Shown here piece by piece: positions 1-8,022 of a stretch of DNA of 33,002 bases. A program made the translations under genes and the position numbers. This DNA comes from Bacteroidales bacterium. Its GTDB lineage: Bacteria > Bacteroidota > Bacteroidia > Bacteroidales > WCHB1-69. Every line of letters begins with the position of its first letter. The first letter of the stretch is position 1. The stretch covers positions 1 to 33,002 of the forward strand of contig JAKSMF010000007.1 of NCBI GenBank assembly GCA_024400775.1, in the 5' to 3' direction. The notes below the pieces were generated by a model. It was not told the DNA's origin. It ran no database searches and was given only the letters and a program-made list of their open reading frames with translations.

Positions 1-82
1 GGAAATTAAAAGGAAATTTTTTCTTTTTTTTGTTTTCCTGTCGTTTAATTATCTGACAACTTGTGAATTACCATCTGTTGAA

Positions 83-306
83 AGCGGAATTTAAAGCAAG
101 GTGTTTTCCTACTGCGGCCGCCTTTGGCTCGGTGCTCCTTACAAAATCGAGGAGTTGCGGAGTGGCCGTGCGAGGCCGTGTCCGAAGCAAAACGGAAGGC
201 TGCAAGCCACCGTTTTGCAAGTTTGGGCTCGCACAACGCAGCAACGACCGATTTTGTTGGAAACCGAGGCACAGCGGGAAAGCGTGTTTTCGTTAAATAA
301 GCCGCT
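83..306. other. Long nested imperfect inverted repeat (possible structured RNA or MITE-like element)
   Basis: The following segments pair in a co-linear, nested order: 83-87 with 302-306, 89-94 with 293-298, 105-109 with 277-281, 128-133 with 263-268, 141-149 with 249-257 (ACAAAATCG/CGATTTTGT), 154-158 with 241-245, 168-174 with 228-234 (GTGCGAG/CTCGCAC), 182-186 with 222-226 (one G-U pair), 187-195 with 210-218 (GCAAAACGG/CCGTTTTGC) and 198-201 with 205-208. Together they form one arm-like hairpin with internal loops. I see no credible gene here; open frames in it lack family-like sequence and conflict with the structure. It could be a structured RNA (a long bubble-containing hairpin is the general shape of 6S RNA), a miniature transposon, or a dispersed genomic repeat. 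The pairing is seen; the role is unknown. Confidence 0.5.
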
Positions 307-359
307 CCCGCTCGAAAAAGCAAGCAAGCTTTCTTTTTGCTCGCTTACCCGCGGCTTTG

Positions 360-393
360 CCTCTTTCTTTTTCACAAGAGAAAAAGAAAGAGG
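360..393. repeat. Perfect 14-bp inverted repeat, 6-nt loop
   Basis: CCTCTTTCTTTTTC at 360-373 and its exact reverse complement at 380-393 flank the loop ACAAGA. No T-run follows on either strand, so it is not a typical terminator. It lies just beyond the 83-306 element, and a further GC-rich pair (GCCGC 301-305 / GCGGC 351-355) lies between them. This suggests one composite palindromic element. Bases 394-570 hold nothing I can recognise. Confidence 0.7.
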
Positions 394-576
394 AACTGCT
401 GGAAGCAGACAATCAATCAGTTATGCTGTTTTGTGCGGATGACTTTCTATACGCATAATTGTCATTATCGGAAGTTCCTCTTCCTTTGCATGTTCCACCA
501 AAAAGACAATTCGAAAAGGAATAATTCTGTTATGCGCAATTCCAAAATGTTTACCGGACAGCAATAATTTTAAACA

Positions 577-604
577 AAAAAAGCACCCTCTCGAGTGCTT
601 TTTT
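577..604 (-). terminator. Rho-independent terminator (possibly bidirectional)
   Basis: The stem AAAAAAGCAC (577-586) pairs with GTGCTTTTTT (595-604) around an 8-nt loop, with A/T runs on both sides. It lies 18 nt beyond the stop of the minus-strand gene ending at 622, where a terminator for that gene is expected. Confidence 0.8.
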
Positions 605-621
605 GTTTTGTAGGAATCGCA

Positions 622-1191
622 TTATTTGATTTTCTTTGATAAGATTTTCCCCATATTCATTCCCATATCGTCGAAAGCGAATTTTACTCTGTGTTCGATA
701 ATCGGTGTCATCAAGAAACTGTTTGCAGCCAACTTGGTGAAAGTGATGGTGGCAATAGGCTCGGTTTTTCCTGTGGCTACAAAGTTGATGTCTGCCGTTA
801 TTTTGCAAGGCACGGAAAACGGACCTGCAAAGCTTCCCGGATCAATGTCGATGAACTTTACAACAGCTGTATAAGCTGCGTTCGGATAGTCGCCGCCCTC
901 AAGACGCTTACCCGATAATTCTTCATTCAGTTTCTCCAAAAATATAGTTTCCCACATATCATTGCGGAAACGCGATGTCCAATTGGTTTTCCATTCCTCA
1001 AAATCATCACGGTCGCTGTTGTCTTTGAAAAATTCAGCTTCCGAGTCGCCATCGTAAGTAACTCCGTCATAGACGAAAACGACATTCAACTGTTTCTGAC
1101 CCGTCAGAAATGAAAAGTCGCCTTTCGCTTTTTGTGCATTGGCACAAATGCAGGCGCATACTAATAACGCTACAAATAAAAATTTTCTCAT
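622..1191 (-). CDS. Secreted protein of unknown function (189 aa)
   Basis: I do not recognise this family. The first ~19 residues form a clear Sec signal peptide (MRKFLF, then a hydrophobic stretch ending CANA) with probable cleavage before Q20, so the product is exported, probably to the periplasm. There is no lipobox Cys at the cleavage site. The mature part is rich in Asp, Glu and Phe, has alternating beta-strand-like segments, and shows no catalytic motif I can name. One central stretch (about residues 50-85) is acidic and Trp-rich. It is monocistronic by appearance: a terminator follows its stop and about 108 nt separate it from the next gene. The ATG at 1191 is supported because it opens the signal peptide directly. 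Confidence 0.75.
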   Translation of the reverse strand: MRKFLFVALLVCACICANAQKAKGDFSFLTGQKQLNVVFVYDGVTYDGDSEAEFFKDNSDRDDFEEWKTNWTSRFRNDMWETIFLEKLNEELSGKRLEGGDYPNAAYTAVVKFIDIDPGSFAGPFSVPCKITADINFVATGKTEPIATITFTKLAANSFLMTPIIEHRVKFAFDDMGMNMGKILSKKIK

Positions 1192-1299
1192 AATATTGAT
1201 TATTAAATGGTTATAAGGTGTTTATTTTTTTAAGAAAAGTCACTTTCTCGTTGTTCTCATCGTTCTCGTTTCTCGGTCGCAGACCCTAACTCACAACTC

Positions 1300-1677
1300 C
1301 TACAAAATACTTTCAATCTCCTCCTTCGTCAACTGCGTGTATTTCAAGTTGGTCGGCATTTCGTTTTCCACCTCGAAATCCACCCGGAACATCTCTTCGT
1401 CGTAAAAAGAAAGCTTCGAGTTGGTGTCGGGATTGCACTCTACATATATTATATTGCGCAAATCCAATTTTTTGGCTTCGCAAATCTGCTTGATGAGCGA
1501 ACCGCCGGCGTAGGTGATGGAACTGCCCGGATTGTCCTGATACAGCTCCGTCGCCAAGACCACGGTTTTGTCGCCCCTCTTCACAATTTTCAAACCACAT
1601 TTGGAAGGCATTTCCCACTGCCCCGCAAAATCAAAAATCTCATCAAAATATTTATCGTTTACTTTCATATCGAACAT
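1300..1677 (-). CDS. Small hypothetical protein (125 aa)
   Basis: This is an unrecognised cytoplasmic protein with no signal peptide or membrane segment. The sequence mixes charged and hydrophobic residues as in a folded domain (for example GLKIVKRGDKTVVLATELY and RNIIYVECNPDTN), with no identifiable catalytic motif. The first in-frame ATG is at 1677. The ATG three codons in (MKVNDKYF) is equally plausible, because bases 1680-1692 just upstream form a small palindrome. It is flanked by short repeats on its 5' side and lies downstream of the radical SAM gene on the same strand, but the 60-nt repeat-filled gap argues only weakly for co-transcription. Confidence 0.6.
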   Translation of the reverse strand: MFDMKVNDKYFDEIFDFAGQWEMPSKCGLKIVKRGDKTVVLATELYQDNPGSSITYAGGSLIKQICEAKKLDLRNIIYVECNPDTNSKLSFYDEEMFRVDFEVENEMPTNLKYTQLTKEEIESIL

Positions 1678-1679
1678 TC

Positions 1680-1735
1680 GTCCCTACGGGACATTCATTT
1701 TCTAAAATCTAAAATCTAAAGTCCAAAGTCTCAAA
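1680..1735. repeat. Small palindrome plus five degenerate heptamer repeats
   Basis: GTCCC TAC GGGAC (1680-1692) is a 5-bp-stem palindrome. It is followed by five head-to-tail heptamers at 1701-1735: TCTAAAA, TCTAAAA, TCTAAAG, TCCAAAG, TCTCAAA. They fill the gap between the small hypothetical gene and the radical SAM gene. Such a tract can change length by slippage. Confidence 0.75.
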
Positions 1736-1737
1736 TC

Positions 1738-3027
1738 CTACCTCAAATTCACCTTCGACGCACTTCTGTCAACATCCTTGCCGAAACTCTTGTTGGCGAG
1801 TTTGCGGTCGCGCGGACGATAAGTGCCATCTTCCATTTCGCGCAACATCACCTTCGTGAACAGCTTGAACATCTTTTCTTCCTGAGTTTCATCGTGATAG
1901 AACGATTTCCAAGCGTATTCGTAAAGTTCCTGCAAACGCTCGGGCGACATATTTTTGGGCTGATAAACCACCTGGCCGGCGTTGTAGTGATCCCAGTCGT
2001 GGTCGAAAATTCGTCCCTGACGCATCAGGTCGTCGTAGGCCTTGGTGTGCGGGAACGGCGCCAAAACGGTAAATTCCGCCAAATCCAAATCAATGCTCAA
2101 CAGGAAGTCGATGAGGCGCAAAATGTCGTCTTCCGTCTGATTATCAAGACCTAACAAAATCGTTCCTTCCACGCCGATGCCGTAATCGTGATAGCGTTTC
2201 ACACGCTCGCGGATATAGTCGGACGTGTCGTAAACCGCCTGATAGACGTACCAAGCGCCGGCTTGCGCGGCAAGGTCGAGCACTTCGGGCTTGTCCTCAA
2301 TGGTGTGGGAAATCCATTTTTTCTTGAGCGGAATCATCTCTTTGAAAAGGTCGAGTTCCCATTGCGTGCTCTGTGCCAGCGAGTTATCAACGATGAAAAG
2401 ACGGTTGTTGTCGATGGTTTCCAATTCCTCGATGGCCTTTTCGATGGGGCGCGGACGGAAGCAGCGGCCGCCGAGGTACGAAACGGCGCACGGGTAGCAG
2501 CTGAACTTGCAGCCGCGTGAAGCGTGGAAAAGGTCAACCATCTGCACGCCTTTATGGTTGTAAAGTTCGCGTTTGTAGAGGTCGCGGCGCGCCGGGCCCA
2601 CGAGAGCGATGTCGGGCTGCTTGCCCATATAGTTATAGACTTTCTTCAGCTGGCCTTTTTCCCAATCGGCAATCACCTGCTCCATACGGCCTTCGGCTTC
2701 GCCCAGGAAAATGCTGTCGGCGTGCTGCAAGGTTTCCTCGGCGTGCAACATCGTGGAGATGCCGCCAAACATCACCTGCTTGCCACGGCGACGGAACTCG
2801 TCGGCAATGGCCCAGCCGCGTTTCACCTGCGTGGAAAGCATCATCGAGATGCCTACGAAGTCGCAATCTTCTTCAAAATCAATATCTTCCACATTTTCAT
2901 CCGTGAAAGAAACGTCAACGCGCTCGGGCAGACAGGCGGCGAACACCACCGGGCCGTGAGGCGGCAAGTTAAAAGTAGTTTGTCCAGGAAGCTTTTTCCA
3001 TTTAGGATAAATGAGTTTGAATTTCAT
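1738..3027 (-). CDS. B12-binding-domain radical SAM protein (429 aa)
   Basis: This is a radical SAM enzyme expected to cleave S-adenosylmethionine with a [4Fe-4S] cluster; the substrate is unknown. The cluster motif CX3CX2C is at C173, C177 and C180 within RGCKFSCYPC. Residues ~1-165 look like the Rossmann-type cobalamin-binding N-domain seen in the B12 radical SAM class (FVGISMMLSTQ, FGGISTMLHAEE, FLGEAEG). I do not see the classical DxHxxG cobalamin-ligand motif, as in many members of this class. Residues ~185-345 carry the TIM-barrel strands (FIVDNSLAQ, EGTILLGLDNQTEDD). Length fits the BchE/HpnJ-like class. It follows the ATPase gene by 32 nt on the same strand. A methyltransferase, cyclase or lipid-modifying role is possible, but nothing nearby fixes it. 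Confidence 0.85.
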   Translation of the reverse strand: MKFKLIYPKWKKLPGQTTFNLPPHGPVVFAACLPERVDVSFTDENVEDIDFEEDCDFVGISMMLSTQVKRGWAIADEFRRRGKQVMFGGISTMLHAEETLQHADSIFLGEAEGRMEQVIADWEKGQLKKVYNYMGKQPDIALVGPARRDLYKRELYNHKGVQMVDLFHASRGCKFSCYPCAVSYLGGRCFRPRPIEKAIEELETIDNNRLFIVDNSLAQSTQWELDLFKEMIPLKKKWISHTIEDKPEVLDLAAQAGAWYVYQAVYDTSDYIRERVKRYHDYGIGVEGTILLGLDNQTEDDILRLIDFLLSIDLDLAEFTVLAPFPHTKAYDDLMRQGRIFDHDWDHYNAGQVVYQPKNMSPERLQELYEYAWKSFYHDETQEEKMFKLFTKVMLREMEDGTYRPRDRKLANKSFGKDVDRSASKVNLR

Positions 3028-3059
3028 TGTATATTAATTATTTGATTTTCAATATATTA

Positions 3060-4325
3060 TTAAGGACGAAGGGTGTTGATGGGGACGACATAAATGCCAT
3101 CTTTCCGGCGATAGGCGGCTCCTACTGCAGTGAGAACCATCAAAAATGAAGGTGCTTTTTCGTCACTTTTTTCACGGATTTTACGTTCAAGGATTCTCAA
3201 TGAAGATGCGCCCTCGTCAATCAGTTTGTCGCCGCCCAACTTAATTTCAACCGCGCCCCATCGACCGTCTTCCAGATGCACCACCGCGTCGCACTCCAAG
3301 CCGGCGTTGTCGCGGTAATGACGCACTTCGCCGCCCAACGAGCCGGCATAAACCGACAGGTCGCGTACAGCGAAATCCTCAAAAAAGAGACCGAAACTCT
3401 CCAAATCGCGTTTCAAGTCGTCGGGGCCGATGGAAAGCGCACGGCAAGCGATGGAAGTATCCACGAAATGCCGGGTGGGCGACGTGCGAATCGTTGTTTT
3501 GGAACGAATGTTCGGATTCCAAGCCGCAATGTCGTCAATGATGAACAAATCGCGGAGCGCCTCCATATAATCGTCAAAAGTTTTCGCATCCATTGCCCGC
3601 TCATTGCTCTGTTTCACATCTTCAATGATGGTGCTTGCGGCAGATTCTGTGGAGATGTGGCGGGCATAACTGCGCAAAATCATTCGCAAAACCTCTGGCT
3701 TCTTATTTCTAAATCGCTCATTATCACTATCTTCAAATAAAAAGAGACTATTGTAGTAATTTTTTGTGACTTCCAAAGCAATTTCACGGCCCGCCAAAAC
3801 GGAAATCGGCCAGCCGCCACGGCACATCAAAAAAGCCACATCATCCAGAGTGAAATCCGCATTGGCATCAGGCGCAAAATCCAATTCGCCACTGAAAAGT
3901 TCTTCCAGAGAAACCGTGCCTTTCGATTCCTGCGACTCCCACAGTGTCATCGGACGCATTCGTACCGGCGTAATCCGCCCCGCGCCGCTGTGATGCACGT
4001 CCGCCTTGTCGGCCGGAGTGGAACTGCCTGTGAGTATGTACTTTCCGAACTCGTAATGCTCGTCCAAATCTTCTTTTACCTGGTTCCAAATGTCGGGAAC
4101 CGTCTGCCACTCGTCAATCAACCGCGGTTTTTCACCTGCCAACACCGACTTCGGATTCAGTTTTGCCAGCGCAATGGCCTGCTTTGTATTCAATTTTGCA
4201 AAACTTTTCTGATAAAGCATACAAGTGGTGGTCTTCCCACAAAACTTCGGTCCGGCAACCAAAACGGCCCCCGAACTTTTCAGTTTTCTATCTATCTCTT
4301 TTTCAATAAGTCTTGTAAAATACAT
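3060..4325 (-). CDS. AAA-type ATPase with DUF4143 domain (421 aa)
   Basis: This is a P-loop ATPase of the widespread AAA_14/DUF4143 family, whose cellular role is poorly known. Walker A is GPKFCGKT at residues 25-32, Walker B LIDEW at 69-73, and a sensor-like LTGSS follows at 99-103. The C-terminal half matches the DUF4143 layout and contains a nuclease-like ExD...ExK arrangement (E344, D346, E360, K362) in ECDAVVH...AVEIKLG. That arrangement is typical of these proteins and is not proof of nuclease activity. The length is full for the family. A Bacteroidota-type promoter lies just upstream. Family members are often strain-variable accessory genes, which fits the repeat-rich surroundings. Confidence 0.85.
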   Translation of the reverse strand: MYFTRLIEKEIDRKLKSSGAVLVAGPKFCGKTTTCMLYQKSFAKLNTKQAIALAKLNPKSVLAGEKPRLIDEWQTVPDIWNQVKEDLDEHYEFGKYILTGSSTPADKADVHHSGAGRITPVRMRPMTLWESQESKGTVSLEELFSGELDFAPDANADFTLDDVAFLMCRGGWPISVLAGREIALEVTKNYYNSLFLFEDSDNERFRNKKPEVLRMILRSYARHISTESAASTIIEDVKQSNERAMDAKTFDDYMEALRDLFIIDDIAAWNPNIRSKTTIRTSPTRHFVDTSIACRALSIGPDDLKRDLESFGLFFEDFAVRDLSVYAGSLGGEVRHYRDNAGLECDAVVHLEDGRWGAVEIKLGGDKLIDEGASSLRILERKIREKSDEKAPSFLMVLTAVGAAYRRKDGIYVVPINTLRP

Positions 4326-4351
4326 TGCGGCACTTTTTAATTTTTACGCTG

Positions 4352-4386
4352 CAAAAATACAAAATTCCTATAAATTTCAATGCAAA
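4352..4386 (-). promoter_or_regulatory. Putative promoter of the AAA/DUF4143 gene
   Basis: Read on the minus strand, the -7 box TATTTTTG (4352-4359) matches TAnnTTTG. A TTTG (4383-4386) lies 23 nt upstream as a possible -33 element, slightly wider than the usual 19-21. The -7 box is 26 nt from the start codon. Confidence 0.5.
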
Positions 4387-4429
4387 ATTCCCAAGATTTT
4401 CAATTTAAAATTCCCAAGATTTTCAATTT
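4384..4429. repeat. Two perfect tandem copies of a 23-bp unit
   Basis: The 23-nt unit at 4384-4406, beginning AAAATTCCCAAG, is repeated exactly at 4407-4429. It overlaps the possible -33 element of the ATPase promoter, so a change in copy number would alter that upstream region. Confidence 0.9.
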
Positions 4430-4451
4430 AGTTGAGTAGTTGATTTTGTTT

Positions 4452-4533
4452 AACCGTTTCCCCGATTTTAACCGTTTCCCCGATTTTAACCGATTTTAAC
4501 CGTTTAACCTCCGTTAACCGTTTAACCGATTTT
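4452..4533. repeat. Tandem AACCGTTT/AACCGATTTT repeat tract
   Basis: The 18-nt unit AACCGTTTCCCCGATTTT occurs at 4452-4469 and 4470-4487. Shorter derivatives (AACCGATTTT, AACCGTTTAACC) continue to the stop codon of the 1162-residue exporter gene, so the tract abuts the 3' end of that gene exactly. No hairpin terminator for the operon is visible here. Confidence 0.85.
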
Positions 4534-7500
4534 CACGAACATTCCACAAAACGCAAATTCGCCGGACAAGCCGCACAATTCCGCGCCACCTCCAACATTT
4601 CGGCATCGCTGCCCACCGCCGTAATCTGCAAATCCTTCTTCACCAAAGCCGCCAACAGCGCAAACTCGCCCTGTCCGCAGTCGCGAAGCACCACGCTGCC
4701 AGAATCCGGCAATTCTGCAACTCTTTGTTCAAACTGCTGAAAATGACGCATTTGCCGACGGCATTCGCGCGCCACCTCAGTCCCTTTGTACAGATAGTTG
4801 GCCTTCACCAACTCCTTGAAATAGGCCGGCGTTTCCACTTCCACACATATTTTTTTGTATTCTTCAATAAAACGATGTCTGAAACTTCGCGTAACGGACA
4901 GCATTCGCTGTTCAGCAGAAACCGCTTGATTATCAATAACAAATGGTGATAAGATGGTAACATCCACACGGCCTTTGTTCAGAATGAACTCCCGCTTCGG
5001 GAAGACGTGGCCAACGCCGTGCAACACAATGGGCACCACCTCCACTTGCAGTTGCTCAGCCAAGGCGAAAGCACCCTGGTGGAACCGTCCTATCGTGCAG
5101 TCGACCGCGCGCGTGCCCTCCGGAAATACCAGAATGGAATAGCCATGCGCTACCAAATCCTGCAATTTCGGCAAATTCGGCTCCCATCCGTTATCCACCG
5201 GCAGACAGTCGGCGTAACGGATGATCCAGCGGTAGAACGGACAATTCCACACCCATTTGTTGGTGAGCGCCACCACTTTCGGCGACAACATCAACGTGTA
5301 CAGCAAATCGAGGTGCGACTGATGATTGGCCACCAAAACCGCCGGTTTAGAAAAATCATAATGACTATCATTATGAACGAAGCATGCCACTTGCGGCATC
5401 AATTTCGCAAAAATACGGAACAAATTCGACAAGAATTTATGGAAATGCGCCTTCATTTTCCAATTATTTTTGAAGAAAATGATGCAGAAAACGGACCAAA
5501 TGGAGAGGAGAATCGAAACAAGGAAGAAAACGGTGAACGCAAAAACGGTCTTTGCCCAATTCAAAAGCGTTACGGGAATCCGGCGACGTGCGCCTCCGCT
5601 GGTAGTCAACCATTTGAAAATCAGCGGGGGAAAGATGTAGGCCATCATTACCACAGAGAACATTCCGATGACGGTGACCTCCGCCAACGAACGCATCGCC
5701 GGATGCTTCGCAAAAATCAACGTGCCGATAGCGATGAACATAATCGTCGCCGACAAAATGATGGAATTTTTGAACTGCGCCAGCATCTTTTTGCCCGTTC
5801 GATATTCGTACATCACACCCTCTGTCACAAAAATGGCATAGTCATCGCCCTGACCGAAAATAAAAGTCGCCAGTATAATGTTGACAATGTTGAACTTAAT
5901 GTCGAAAACACCCATAATGCCGAGAATCCAGATCCAAGCGATAGTGAGCGGAACAAAAGCGGCAAGCGCGATTTCCAGTCGGCCAAAAGAGAAAATCAGA
6001 AACGCGAAAACAATGAACGCACAGATGTAAAGCACATAGTCAAAGTCACCTGAAAGTGCCTTTATCATACGCTGAATGACCGAAGAATCGGTAAAGGCGA
6101 AAACATTTTTGTCTATCGAATTAAGATTTTTTTCGACACTTTCGCGCTTGTGCTTGTCAACCGACAATACATTATAAACCAATGATTTATCATCATCAAA
6201 CATAATATATGAGGCGGCGATGTTTTGAGTGATGGCGGCAAAATGGTCCAAGTTTTGCGGTTTGTATTCGCGATTGATGACGTCATAAAAATCGTTAAAG
6301 GGCTGCCAGCCGGTGGCGGCTTCCGCCTGTTTGAAGTTGAGCAGGAAAGTGTCGCGGCGAGGCTGCCAAAATGCGTTCCAACGGGCGATGCGTTGCTGCT
6401 GCATCTCCCGCGAAGGCAGAAAAACGCTGATACCGCTCACCTTTTCAATAGAGCCATTTTGCTGCATTTCAGATAATTGCGGCATCACTTTTTCATTATT
6501 CCGCAATGCCTCCTCCGACGTTTCGCCTTCCGCAATACAGTAAACCGTCTGCACCGTCGTGTCAGCCTCCGCCACCAGCTTTTCAAACTGCGCTCGCTGT
6601 TCCGCCGTCATGTAGTTGATTTTGTGCATGTCGGTTTCAAACGAAGTCTTGAAGCTAAAAATGAGGAAAACCACCGTCAACAACAAAACCAACGCAATCT
6701 GCCAAGGATGCTTTTCAGGATGAAATTCGGCCACTTTTCGAAAAGAAAGTTCCCCAAACTGCCAATTTTGCGGGCGCTTTCCGAGTAGATGCGGGAGGAA
6801 AATCAGCACAAAAACGATGGTTCCCACCAACAGCAACGCGGCAAACAATCCGAGGTCTCGCATGGCATCGGAACTGATGAACAACAAACTCAAAAATGCG
6901 CCCACCGTCGTGATGTTCCCAATCAACAAAGGAGTTACTATTTCACTGATTATCTGCTCTTTATCTTCCGTTTTTTTGAAATGGGAAAGTAGGTGGATCG
7001 GATAATTGATGGCTAACCCGATAATGATGGAAGCCACGCCGACCGCAATGATGGAAATCGGATTTTTAAACCAAACGATTACTCCCATCGCCAACAGCCC
7101 ACCGAATGTTATCGTACAGATTATCAGTAAAATACTCTTGAAATTACGGTAATAATAAACCAATAACGCCACAATCAGAACGAGTGCGAGAAGCATAGCG
7201 TAAAGACTGTCCTTTTTGATTTGTTGCGCGTTGGTTTGCGAAATGAGGGATGCGCCGAAAACCGACACCTCGACTTTGCCGCCAAAGGCCTTTTCCACCG
7301 CCTCCGCCGACTTCTCCACTTGCGAAATCAACTTCACATTGTTCTGCGTTTCACTCACCGGGAACTTGGAAGTGACAACTACAATCGCCTCATTTTCAGA
7401 CTTATTGAAAATATAGCCATCCTTTTCGTGATATTGGTCGCCCAAACGAAAACCCTCTAATTTTTTCAAAACAGGTGCCGAAAAAAACAGAGGATCGGAA

Positions 7501-8021
7501 AGAATGACGTCACCAGTCATCGAATTATAGAAAAATTGATCGTCAATCAACTGGTTTTCAATATTTTCCGAAGACAGCATCGAATCAATGCGAGCATAAT
7601 CCTCCTCTTCCAAAAAGTAGGGCATATTGTTGACCACAAACTTCGCAATATCCGCAACCTGCTGTTGGTCAACCTGATACATCACGCCTTTCATCAGTTT
7701 GTCGGCATCGTTGCGGGCAAGTTGTGCCCCCAACGAATCGGAAGCAGCCATCAGCAACGCGGCCTCCTCCTCCGACAGCGAGTCTTTCGGCTGCGACAAC
7801 TTCACGTTCAGCACGATGCGATTGTCGGAACCGATATGTTGGTAAGCGTAGTTTATACGCTGATTATCCCCGTTTTTTGGAAAAAAACAGCTGATATCTT
7901 CGACAAAATCCAAACGTGAAAGGCCGAAAACGAATAATAAAACCAGCAAAGACAAAAACGACCACATCAAGATGCGGTGGTGTTCAAAAAAACGATAAAT
8001 CTGGACAAAGAATTTACGCAT
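4533..8021 (-). CDS. MMPL/RND-type lipid exporter fused to PlsC-like acyltransferase (1162 aa)
   Basis: This inner-membrane protein probably moves and acylates the lipid-like product of the operon. One TM segment (~17-36) is followed by a periplasmic domain, a TM bundle at ~273-412, a second periplasmic domain, and a second bundle at ~662-805: the two-fold RND layout. The TM4 motif reads GLAINY (Asn339 where an Asp is usual), while the matching motif in the second half keeps DDY (726-728). Residues ~850-1050 are a PlsC/LPLAT domain with NHQSHLD (H900, D905) and FPEGTR (966-971). Residues ~1105-1162 resemble the beginning of a class I SAM methyltransferase but stop after about 55 residues. In aryl polyene loci, MMPL exporter and acyltransferase functions also occur together. 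It is the last gene of the operon, 1 nt after the glycosyltransferase stop, and ends in a repeat tract. Confidence 0.88.
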   Translation of the reverse strand: MRKFFVQIYRFFEHHRILMWSFLSLLVLLFVFGLSRLDFVEDISCFFPKNGDNQRINYAYQHIGSDNRIVLNVKLSQPKDSLSEEEAALLMAASDSLGAQLARNDADKLMKGVMYQVDQQQVADIAKFVVNNMPYFLEEEDYARIDSMLSSENIENQLIDDQFFYNSMTGDVILSDPLFFSAPVLKKLEGFRLGDQYHEKDGYIFNKSENEAIVVVTSKFPVSETQNNVKLISQVEKSAEAVEKAFGGKVEVSVFGASLISQTNAQQIKKDSLYAMLLALVLIVALLVYYYRNFKSILLIICTITFGGLLAMGVIVWFKNPISIIAVGVASIIIGLAINYPIHLLSHFKKTEDKEQIISEIVTPLLIGNITTVGAFLSLLFISSDAMRDLGLFAALLLVGTIVFVLIFLPHLLGKRPQNWQFGELSFRKVAEFHPEKHPWQIALVLLLTVVFLIFSFKTSFETDMHKINYMTAEQRAQFEKLVAEADTTVQTVYCIAEGETSEEALRNNEKVMPQLSEMQQNGSIEKVSGISVFLPSREMQQQRIARWNAFWQPRRDTFLLNFKQAEAATGWQPFNDFYDVINREYKPQNLDHFAAITQNIAASYIMFDDDKSLVYNVLSVDKHKRESVEKNLNSIDKNVFAFTDSSVIQRMIKALSGDFDYVLYICAFIVFAFLIFSFGRLEIALAAFVPLTIAWIWILGIMGVFDIKFNIVNIILATFIFGQGDDYAIFVTEGVMYEYRTGKKMLAQFKNSIILSATIMFIAIGTLIFAKHPAMRSLAEVTVIGMFSVVMMAYIFPPLIFKWLTTSGGARRRIPVTLLNWAKTVFAFTVFFLVSILLSIWSVFCIIFFKNNWKMKAHFHKFLSNLFRIFAKLMPQVACFVHNDSHYDFSKPAVLVANHQSHLDLLYTLMLSPKVVALTNKWVWNCPFYRWIIRYADCLPVDNGWEPNLPKLQDLVAHGYSILVFPEGTRAVDCTIGRFHQGAFALAEQLQVEVVPIVLHGVGHVFPKREFILNKGRVDVTILSPFVIDNQAVSAEQRMLSVTRSFRHRFIEEYKKICVEVETPAYFKELVKANYLYKGTEVARECRRQMRHFQQFEQRVAELPDSGSVVLRDCGQGEFALLAALVKKDLQITAVGSDAEMLEVARNCAACPANLRFVECS

Positions 8022-8022
8022 T

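Noticed and set aside
45-442. Overlapping open frames on both strands near the window start
   Set aside because: They run through the nested inverted repeat, show low-complexity Arg/Phe/Cys-rich sequence, and have no family resemblance.
3060-4325. AAA/DUF4143 protein as a defence ATPase
   Set aside because: The nuclease-like residues are common to DUF4143 proteins in general, and no partner toxin, restriction enzyme or sensor gene lies next to it.
5007-6053. 348-codon open frame on the plus strand
   Set aside because: It is antisense to the TM and acyltransferase parts of the exporter gene; the translation is rich in Arg, Asn, His and Gln, has no domain, and the minus-strand protein is clearly real.
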